Shown here piece after piece: positions 58,026 to 64,000 of a DNA stretch of 64,000 nt. Below the pieces are notes generated by a model. That model did not search any database. It was not told the origin of the DNA and saw only the letters and a program-made list of their open reading frames with translations. How positions within the stretch are numbered: position 1 is the stretch's first letter; every line of letters starts with the position of its first letter. The position numbers and the translations under genes are program-made. This DNA is from Pseudalkalibacillus decolorationis (lineage in GTDB: Bacteria > Bacillota > Bacilli > Bacillales > Fictibacillaceae). The DNA is taken from the NCBI RefSeq assembly GCF_024609785.1, contig NZ_JANHJQ010000001.1, forward strand, positions 124,001-188,000, read 5' to 3'.

Positions 58026-59496
58026 TTTAGTCATTTTACCAATACTAATACCACTTCTTGCGGGCGCTATTTTGGTGTTTTGGAGAAAAAAACTGATGGT
58101 TGTCCGTGTTGGTGCACAACTTGTTACCATCATAAACCTAATTGTCAGCAGTTATATGGCTTATGTAATCCTTCAAGATGGGCCTCTCATCTTAGAAACA
58201 GGTGGCTGGATGGCTCCATACGGTATCATCCTTGTTGGTGACGGCCTGTCAATAGTACTTGTTGTAACCACGAATATCATTGCCGTTGCATCCGCCTTTT
58301 ACGCACCGAACTCCCTAGATAAGGGTCGGGAGGAACACTATTTTTACACCTTTTTCTTAATGTTAATAGCGGGTGTGAGCGGGGCTTTTTTAACAGGCGA
58401 TATCTTCAACCTGTTTGTATTTTTTGAAGTATTGCTTATGGCGTCCTATGGGATGATTGTGCTTGGGGGAACAAAAGAGCAATTAAGGGAATCGATTAAG
58501 TACGTTCTATTAAACTTATTTTCATCCATACTCTTTGTTACAACGGTAAGCTTCCTATACTCTGTTACAGGAACCATCAATATGGCACAGCTTTCAGAAC
58601 GTGTCGGCCAAGTCAATCAAGATGGGATATTAACGACGATTGCGATTCTCTTTTTCGTTGTATTCGCAACTAAAGGAGCATTATTCCCTCTCTATTTCTG
58701 GATGCCGCACTCCTACACAAAGCCGCCAGCCGTTATTTCTGCACTGTTTGGTGCACTGTTGACGAAGGTTGGTATATATTCGATTCTAAGAGTATTCACT
58801 CTGATTTTTATTGGAAACATTGATTATACACATACTTTCTTTATTTTCCTTGCAGGGTTTACATTACTATTTGGTGTAGCAGGCGCCCTTTCGACGAATA
58901 ATATTAAATTAATTATTGCGTACAACATTATTCCGGCAATCGGATTTATGGTTATGGGTATTGGAATCTTTACCGACTTATCCGTTGCGGGAGCTGTCTA
59001 TTACCTTATACACGATATGATTATCAAAGCCGCATTATTCTTTCTTGTCGGTGCTATAGCCATTGCTGCAGGAACGTCTGACCTAAGGAAAATTAGTGGT
59101 CTAATTAAGCATTACCCATTGCTTGGATGGCTGTTTTTCATTGCATGTATCACGCTTGCCGGGATACCTCCGTTCAGTGGATTTATCGGTAAGCTGTTAC
59201 TGCTAAAAAGTGCCTTCGCAAATGAGAACTTTATTGTCGCTGGTATTGGATTATTGGCAAGTCTGTTAATCCTGATTTCAGTCATTCGAATTTTTGTTCA
59301 AGGCTTTTGGGGCGAAAGCATGTCTCTTCCAACTGAAAAACGTTCCATCAAGCCACTTTATTTTCCGATTTCTTTCTTGTTGTTCTTTTCAATTCTATTA
59401 GGAGTTGGAGCAGAATGGTTCCTTCCACACATTCAACAAATCGGCGTTGATCTCATGAATCCATCTGGATATGTTGACGCGGTATTAAAGGAGTAG
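58018..59496 (+). CDS. mrpD: Na+/H+ antiporter subunit D
   Basis: 492 aa (493 in B. subtilis). NuoN/NuoM-like ion-translocating subunit. Seen: about 14 membrane helices, FNLFVFFEVLLMASYGMIVLG, TKGALFPLYFWMPHSYTKPPAVISALFGALLTKVGIY and LAGIPPFSGFIGKLLLL. Overlaps mrpC and precedes mrpE by 6 nt. Confidence 0.97.
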   Translation: MSNLVILPILIPLLAGAILVFWRKKLMVVRVGAQLVTIINLIVSSYMAYVILQDGPLILETGGWMAPYGIILVGDGLSIVLVVTTNIIAVASAFYAPNSLDKGREEHYFYTFFLMLIAGVSGAFLTGDIFNLFVFFEVLLMASYGMIVLGGTKEQLRESIKYVLLNLFSSILFVTTVSFLYSVTGTINMAQLSERVGQVNQDGILTTIAILFFVVFATKGALFPLYFWMPHSYTKPPAVISALFGALLTKVGIYSILRVFTLIFIGNIDYTHTFFIFLAGFTLLFGVAGALSTNNIKLIIAYNIIPAIGFMVMGIGIFTDLSVAGAVYYLIHDMIIKAALFFLVGAIAIAAGTSDLRKISGLIKHYPLLGWLFFIACITLAGIPPFSGFIGKLLLLKSAFANENFIVAGIGLLASLLILISVIRIFVQGFWGESMSLPTEKRSIKPLYFPISFLLFFSILLGVGAEWFLPHIQQIGVDLMNPSGYVDAVLKE

Positions 59497-59502
59497 ATCA
59501 AA

Positions 59503-59979
59503 ATGGCATTTCAACTATTGATCAACCTTGCTATTGGACTAATTTGGATGTTTCTATCAGAATCGTATACCTTTGTTAGCTTTTTAGTTGGGTTTGTGAT
59601 TGGGATATTCCTATTACTTCTACTTAATCGGTTTATTCCGGATAAGTTCTATTTCCATTATGTGATCGCAATATGGAGACTAATTCTACTCTTTATAAAA
59701 GAACTTCTCATTGCAAATATCGACGTACTGAAAATGGTTTATAAGCCGAAGATGGATATGCAGCCCGGAATTATCGCGATCCCGACCGAACTGAAATCCA
59801 ATTGGGAAATTACATTACTAGCTAATTTAATTACATTAACACCGGGCACATTATCAGTTGACGTTTCAGCAGATAATCGATTTATTTATATCCATGCGAT
59901 GGACGTTCCTGATATTGATGAAACCATTAACCAGATCAAAGATACATTTGAAAAAGCAATAAAGGATGTGACCCGATGA
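59503..59979 (+). CDS. mrpE: Na+/H+ antiporter subunit E
   Basis: 158 aa. Seen: two to three N-terminal helices, then a conserved soluble part with LLANLITLTPGTLSVDVSADNRFIYIHAMDVPD, the family signature. Overlaps mrpF by 4 nt. Confidence 0.96.
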   Translation: MAFQLLINLAIGLIWMFLSESYTFVSFLVGFVIGIFLLLLLNRFIPDKFYFHYVIAIWRLILLFIKELLIANIDVLKMVYKPKMDMQPGIIAIPTELKSNWEITLLANLITLTPGTLSVDVSADNRFIYIHAMDVPDIDETINQIKDTFEKAIKDVTR

Positions 59980-60266
59980 GTACATTGTTGGAGACTGTGA
60001 CTTGGCTTTGTCTAATTGTCAATTCAATATCGATTGTAATGTTGCTTTATCGAGCAATTAAAGGGCCATCCAACCCGGACCGTGCCGTTGCAATTGATAC
60101 AATTGGTATTAATCTTATATCAATGACTGGTATTCTTGCGATTTATCTCAATACAAGCATGTTTAATGATATTATTTTGCTTATTGGAATATTAACGTTC
60201 ATTGCAACAGTAGCCATTGCAAAATTCTTAGAGAGGGGGGTCATCATTGACCGAAGTCGTGATTAG
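59976..60266 (+). CDS. mrpF: Na+/H+ antiporter subunit F
   Basis: 96 aa with three membrane helices. Seen: YRAIKGPSNPDRAVAIDTIGINLISM, the conserved first loop and helix with Asp. Overlaps mrpG by 20 nt. Confidence 0.96.
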   Translation: MSTLLETVTWLCLIVNSISIVMLLYRAIKGPSNPDRAVAIDTIGINLISMTGILAIYLNTSMFNDIILLIGILTFIATVAIAKFLERGVIIDRSRD

Positions 60267-60603
60267 TGTACTCCTTTTAGCTGGCACATTTTTTGTTTTT
60301 TCAAGTTCAATCGGCATCTTACGTTTTCCTGATGTTTACTCAAGGTTGCACGCTGCTTCAAAGAGCGCAACACTTGGTGTATCAGGTGTTATGTTAGCTG
60401 CTTTCCTCTTTTTCCTTTTTGAAGATGATATGGTCAGCGGAAAGTTAATACTTGGAATTTTATTTGTACTTCTAACAGCACCTGTAAGTGGTCACATGAT
60501 TTCAAGGGCTGCCTATCGGACAGGTGTACCCCTATCTGATCGTACTATTAAAGACGACTTACAAACAAATGGTGAAGACATGAAAAAAGACTCATCTGAT
60601 TAA
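60247..60603 (+). CDS. mrpG: Na+/H+ antiporter subunit G
   Basis: 118 aa with three membrane helices. Seen: FSSSIGILRFPDVYSRLHAASKSATLGV and LLTAPVSGHMISRAAYRTG, both diagnostic. It starts with TTG inside mrpF, with GGGGGG six nt upstream. A B repeat begins within its stop codon (TAAAGAAAAC). Confidence 0.96.
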   Translation: MTEVVISVLLLAGTFFVFSSSIGILRFPDVYSRLHAASKSATLGVSGVMLAAFLFFLFEDDMVSGKLILGILFVLLTAPVSGHMISRAAYRTGVPLSDRTIKDDLQTNGEDMKKDSSD

Positions 60604-60712
60604 AGAAAACTCGGCTAGCGCCAAGCCTTAGCGCAGGTGATCGCCGTAGTTGCGCTTATACTATAGAAAGTATTTTTATACTTTCTTAACGTGTAAGAAA
60701 AGCGCAAGCGCC
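60601..60712 (-). repeat. Family B repeat at mrpG stop, joined to a family A start
   Basis: Inverted B copy (TAAAGAAAACTCGG ... CTTAACGT, to 60692), then GTAAGAAAAGCGCAAGCGCC, the first 20 bp of family A, after which the sequence is unrelated. The B hairpin may end mrp transcription. The rest up to 60925 holds a TATAAT (60842) before pssA and no gene. Confidence 0.85.
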
Positions 60713-60925
60713 AAATACGACAGGAATGACTTCTTATCTGAGGTACTTTCATCACTGCTCTTGATAGGAAGTTGTCCCTGTCTTTTTAATTTCAAGGTCA
60801 AATGAATCTAAAAAACTCTTTCTTATTCCCTAAATGTGGCATATAATAGGTTTAATCGTAAAAAGTTATACTTCTTAATAAATTGGGCTTTCTTTACGGA
60901 GAAACCAGTAGGGAGTGACCTAATC

Positions 60926-61465
60926 ATGTATTTTTTAGAGAGGTTTGACCAATCATTAAAACGTTTTAGAAGTCAAACTGCAAATATTCTAACCTTAATA
61001 AACCTTACTCTCGGGGCAGTTGCACTCTTTTTTATCGTTAAGGGACAGCTGGAACTAAGTTTCTGGTTTATCTTTCTATGTGCATTGTTTGACCGGTTTG
61101 ACGGTATGGTCGCCAGAAAGCTACAAATTGAATCTGAATTCGGTAAACAGCTTGACTCATTGTGTGACCTAATTTCATTTGGAATTGCACCAGCCTTTTT
61201 AATATATCAAGCGAGTTTATATGAATTTGGTATTCCTGGAATCGTTTTTGTTCTCATTTATATCATTTGTGGTGCAATCAGATTGGCACGATTCAACATT
61301 ACTGAATTTAACGGTCATTTCACAGGGGTGCCAATAACAGTTGCAGGTTGTATACTGGCACTCACCTACTTTACAACCAATCTACTACCGGGATTCGTCC
61401 TTATGTTCCTTGTCCTAATTCTTTCATTTCTGATGATTAGCACGGTTCGAGTGAAAAAGCAATAA
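60926..61465 (+). CDS. pssA: CDP-diacylglycerol-serine O-phosphatidyltransferase
   Basis: 179 aa (177 in B. subtilis). Makes phosphatidylserine, the precursor of phosphatidylethanolamine. Seen: CDP-alcohol phosphatidyltransferase motif DG(x)2AR(x)8G(x)3D(x)3D in FDGMVARKLQIESEFGKQL and following residues, and about six membrane helices. Start at 60926 behind GGGAGTGA; thirty in-frame codons upstream include the promoter area and are rejected. In B. subtilis pssA is followed by psd; here it ends in a terminator. Confidence 0.93.
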   Translation: MYFLERFDQSLKRFRSQTANILTLINLTLGAVALFFIVKGQLELSFWFIFLCALFDRFDGMVARKLQIESEFGKQLDSLCDLISFGIAPAFLIYQASLYEFGIPGIVFVLIYIICGAIRLARFNITEFNGHFTGVPITVAGCILALTYFTTNLLPGFVLMFLVLILSFLMISTVRVKKQ

Positions 61466-61485
61466 CTGATCTATAATTTAATCAT

Positions 61486-61523
61486 AATAAAGGGAGTTGT
61501 TCAATGAACAACTCCCTTTATTT
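61486..61523 (+). terminator. Intrinsic terminator of pssA
   Basis: AATAAAGGGAGTTGTTCA and its near-perfect complement, with T-rich ends on both sides. Confidence 0.9.
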
Positions 61524-61685
61524 ACACGTTAAGAAAGTATAAAATTTTGTAGGCATAGAAGTGATGTCTAGCTCCAGCGCCCAGCCACTTGGATCACTTC
61601 AGTCCTCCTGCGGCGGCAACAGCCTCCTCGTCGGTCTTCCAGTGACCTTCGTGGCTAAGCCGGGCGCTTGCGCTTTTCTTATGTG
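61523..61685 (-). repeat. Family A repeat, copy 4, with B border
   Basis: Starts TTACACGTTAAGAAAGTATAAA (the B/A border) and reads inverted A up to GCGCTTGCGCTTTTCTTATG. Outer stem and inner stems are kept. No separate terminator is seen between it and the M3 peptidase stop. Confidence 0.88.
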
Positions 61686-61722
61686 ATTCGCATTTTATTA
61701 TTTAGCGACTCTTTTAAACACG

Positions 61723-63504
61723 TTATTTGGTTATCGATAAGAATTCTTCCACATCCTGAACAGACAATTGGATCGCCTGCTTCCAAAAATGTGGTTTAGT
61801 CAGATCTTCCCCAAGATGTTTTTCAGCGAGTTCCTCTACTGACATTGACCCTGTATCCTTAAGTAAGGCAATATATTTTTCCTCAAAGGCCGTACCTTGT
61901 TCCTTTGCTTTAGCATAGATCCCTGCACTAAACAGATAACCGAATGTGTACGGGAAATTGTAAAATGGAACATCCGTAATATAGAAGTGTAGCTTAGAAG
62001 ACCAGAAGTAAGGATGGTACTCTCCTAGTGCATCACAGTGGGCTTCTTTCTGAGCGTCTTCCATCAGTTCTTTTAATCGTAAGACTGAGACTTGACCCTT
62101 TTTTCGTTCCTCATAGAATCGTGTTTCAAATAAGAAACGCGCATGGATATTCATGAAGAAGGCGATTGACCGTTGTATTTTATCTTCAAGTAGGACGACC
62201 CGTTCCTCTTCAGAGCTTGCGTTTTCAACAGCTGCATCCGAAACAAGCATTTCTGCATAAGTGGACGCTGTTTCTGCTACATTCATCGCATAGTTCTGAT
62301 TTAAATATGGAAGTTCATCCATAACATGCTGGTGGTAAGCATGACCAAGCTCGTGGGCAAGTGTAGAAACGTTGCTTGGAGACCCTGAATAGGTCATAAA
62401 GATTCGGGTTTCTTTAGAATTCGGGAAGCTTGTGCAGAATCCACCAGGTCGCTTACCAGAACGATCCTCTGCCTCAATCCATGATTTTTCAAACGCCATC
62501 TTCGAAAACTCACTCATTTTCGGATTAAATTGTTTAAATTGATCGATGATAAAGTTCGCTGCTTCATCGTAAGATAATTTGGTATCTGTATTTCCTACAG
62601 GTGCCTCGACATCTGTCCACCCGAGTTTTTCTAAACCGAGCATATCTGCCTTCCGCTCAAGGTACTTCACAAATGTTTTCTTATGCTGAACGATCACATT
62701 CCACATCGTATCTAGTGTTTCTTGCGACATTCGGTTGATGGAGAGGGGTTCCTTAAGTACAGATGACCAGTCACGATGTTCATACGTATTAAGTCTGAAT
62801 CCAGCGAGATGATTCAATGCTTCTGCACAGAAATCTTCTTGCTCTTCCCAAGCCTTTTGATAGCTTTCAAAAGCTTTATGTCGAACTTCATGGTCGATAC
62901 TGGATAGCTTATTGTCCAATTGCCCTACAGACAACTCTTTAACCTCACCGTCTTCTTCAAACGGAATGCTCATCTTCCCGACTACCAAATCGTATAGGTT
63001 GGACCAAGCATGATAGCCATCTACTGCAAGATCATTAATGAGTGACTCTTGATCATATGAAAGCTTTTCAACCGCATTTGTCCGTCGCTCATTTAATACA
63101 AATGAATACGGATATAGACCATCGTGTTGTAATAAGGTCTTCCAATCATTATCGGTTACCTGAGCTAACTTCTCTTCAAAACGCGTCCAAACAGATTGAT
63201 ATTTTGCACTGATTTGTTCAATTTTTGCACGTAGTGCTAGAGCATCTTTGTCTTTTACGTCTTGGGCCACTAGACACCCTACAAATGCTCCGGTCTCATG
63301 AAGCTTTGCAGATAGTTGACTAATTTCCTCAACTGCCACTGTCAGCTGCTGATGACTCTCCGGGTTACAGTTTTGCACACGATCCTTAACCGTCTCTAAA
63401 TCTTCTTCAATGGATTTCATATATGCCTTTAATTCTTCAGAATCGCTACCACCAGCAAAAATGTTTTCCAGGTCCCATGATTGTGATAACTTCGTTAACT
63501 TCAT
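61723..63504 (-). CDS. M3 family oligoendopeptidase
   Basis: 593 aa. Zinc metallopeptidase of the PepF-like M3B group, cytosolic, acting on oligopeptides. Seen: N-terminal helical domain, zinc site STLAHELGHAYHQH (HExxH) with the third ligand Glu in NVAETASTYAEML, and PGGFCTSFP and YPFTFGYLFSAGIY. The size fits YusX-type enzymes better than classical PepF (about 600-670). Single gene with its own 5' region; GGAGGC lies before the ATG. Confidence 0.92.
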   Translation of the reverse strand: MKLTKLSQSWDLENIFAGGSDSEELKAYMKSIEEDLETVKDRVQNCNPESHQQLTVAVEEISQLSAKLHETGAFVGCLVAQDVKDKDALALRAKIEQISAKYQSVWTRFEEKLAQVTDNDWKTLLQHDGLYPYSFVLNERRTNAVEKLSYDQESLINDLAVDGYHAWSNLYDLVVGKMSIPFEEDGEVKELSVGQLDNKLSSIDHEVRHKAFESYQKAWEEQEDFCAEALNHLAGFRLNTYEHRDWSSVLKEPLSINRMSQETLDTMWNVIVQHKKTFVKYLERKADMLGLEKLGWTDVEAPVGNTDTKLSYDEAANFIIDQFKQFNPKMSEFSKMAFEKSWIEAEDRSGKRPGGFCTSFPNSKETRIFMTYSGSPSNVSTLAHELGHAYHQHVMDELPYLNQNYAMNVAETASTYAEMLVSDAAVENASSEEERVVLLEDKIQRSIAFFMNIHARFLFETRFYEERKKGQVSVLRLKELMEDAQKEAHCDALGEYHPYFWSSKLHFYITDVPFYNFPYTFGYLFSAGIYAKAKEQGTAFEEKYIALLKDTGSMSVEELAEKHLGEDLTKPHFWKQAIQLSVQDVEEFLSITK

Positions 63505-63579
63505 AAATAGCCTCCTATCGAATATGTAATACTTCCATTATAAAGAAAATTCGAAAAAGAACCAAGAAATTGTGTAAAA

Positions 63580-63614
63580 ATAAAAAAGAACGGGTGACGA
63601 ATCACCACGTTCTC
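63580..63614 (-). terminator. Intrinsic terminator of the 24-codon gene
   Basis: Minus strand GAACG-TGGTGA-TTCG-TCACC-CGTTC followed by TTTTTTATTT, 2 nt after the stop at 63616. Confidence 0.9.
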
Positions 63615-63615
63615 T

Positions 63616-63690
63616 TTAGTCGTATGCACACGCGTACATGAAATACACAAGCATTATGAGCAATACTGCAGGAAAAAGGATATCTGCCAT
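63616..63690 (-). CDS. Predicted 24-aa membrane peptide
   Basis: MADILFPAVLLIMLVYFMYA then CAYD and TAA. One hydrophobic helix fills most of the peptide. AAGGGTG lies 7 nt before the ATG and a strong terminator follows at once, so this looks like a complete mini-gene. It resembles no family that I can name with certainty (size is near SpoVM, but the sequence is not). Function unknown. Confidence 0.6.
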   Translation of the reverse strand: MADILFPAVLLIMLVYFMYACAYD

Positions 63691-63762
63691 CGTAATTCAC
63701 CCTTTCTTAACGCTCCTTTTATGTATACTTCCACTTTTGCCTAATCATTAATCTTCTTTTTT

Positions 63763-63781
63763 CGAAAATGATTTTCATGTT
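63763..63781. promoter_or_regulatory. Fur-box-like inverted repeat
   Basis: GAAAATGATTTTCAT fits the 7-1-7 Fur core at 12 of 15 positions and lies directly before a TATAAT (63781-63786) on the plus strand. It is about 75 nt upstream of the 24-codon gene on the minus strand. Operator identity is uncertain. Confidence 0.35.
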
Positions 63782-63820
63782 ATAATTATTACCAATTAAG
63801 TATGGTTTGTTTTAAGTTCT

Positions 63821-64000
63821 CTATTTACAAGAGAGAACCTGATCAATCGCCTTCGCAACCCCATGATTTGTATTATTTTCAGTTACCCAATCAGCTTCTT
63901 CCCTCACAACTTCTTGTGCATTCCCCATTGCAACACCAATTCCTGCCTCACGAATCATCGCGAGATCATTTAAGCTATCGCCTACTGCCATCACGTGATC
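63821..64000 (-). CDS. HAD-superfamily (Cof-type) phosphatase, C-terminal part
   Basis: 59 codons to the stop; the gene continues beyond the window. Seen: VMAVGDSLNDLAMIREAGIG (motif IV GDSxND), VAMGNAQEVVREEADWVTENNTNHGVAKAI, the standard C-terminus of Cof/YidA-type sugar-phosphate or FMN phosphatases. Substrate unknown. Confidence 0.92.
   Translation of the reverse strand, partial: DHVMAVGDSLNDLAMIREAGIGVAMGNAQEVVREEADWVTENNTNHGVAKAIDQVLSCK

Overview
The window is a chromosomal segment of a low-to-moderate GC, endospore-forming member of the Bacillaceae (Bacillota). The evidence is the gene order, which follows Bacillus subtilis from sda/yqeG through the comE, gpr, hrcA-dnaK, yqeY-sigA and cccA regions to ispH, mostly on the minus strand. 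Sporulation genes (gpr, yqxA, yqfC, yqfD, sda), strong AGGAGG ribosome binding sites, frequent TTG starts, a CIRCE operator and a glycine T-box support this. An Mrp antiporter operon and the repeat content suggest a halotolerant or alkalitolerant Bacillus-like genus. The species cannot be fixed from the sequence alone.

Layout: 1-264 is the end of ispH (+). 597-2896 holds nif3, trmK and cccA (-). 3090-6067 is a fatty-acid type acyl-CoA ligase and acyl-CoA dehydrogenase pair that B. subtilis does not have at this place. 6589-12034 is sigA, dnaG, yqxD, yqfL and ccpN. 12349-18848 is glyS, glyQ with its T-box leader, recO, yqzL, era, cdd, dgkA and ybeY. 18848-27370 is pgpH, phoH, yqfD, yqfC, yqfB, floA, nfeD, yqeY and rpsU. 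27547-32315 is yqeW (+), then deoC, mtaB, rsmE and prmA. 32338-38525 is the class I heat-shock operon followed by hemW. 38623-42747 is lepA, yqxA, gpr and rpsT (+). 43191-49721 is holA, yqzM, comEC-EB-EA and comER. 49913-54576 is yqeM, rsfS, yqeK, a nadD remnant, yhbY, aroE, yqeH and yqeG. 54941-60603 is sda and the Mrp Na+/H+ antiporter operon. 60926-64000 is pssA, an M3 oligopeptidase, a 24-codon membrane peptide gene and the end of a HAD phosphatase gene.

Most genes serve housekeeping: translation (glyQS, rpsU, rpsT, lepA, era, rsfS, yqeH, mtaB, trmK, prmA, rsmE), replication and transcription initiation (dnaG, sigA, holA), protein folding, competence DNA uptake and sporulation. The conserved order makes departures visible. 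nadD is cut to 61 codons, spoIIP is missing between gpr and yqxA, and the mrp operon has no mrpB. All three gaps are seamless, so either the genome has lost these genes here or the sequence has small deletions.

The intergenic space is dominated by four short repeat families. A is about 150 bp, can fold into a long stem-loop and recurs four times plus fragments. B is a 93-bp palindromic element, present as a 4-copy tandem array and as dispersed copies that repeatedly sit on stop codons. C is two tandem copies of about 123 bp whose ends resemble A. D is a MITE-like element whose two inverted copies bracket the comE operon. A and B share a border sequence and often sit next to each other.
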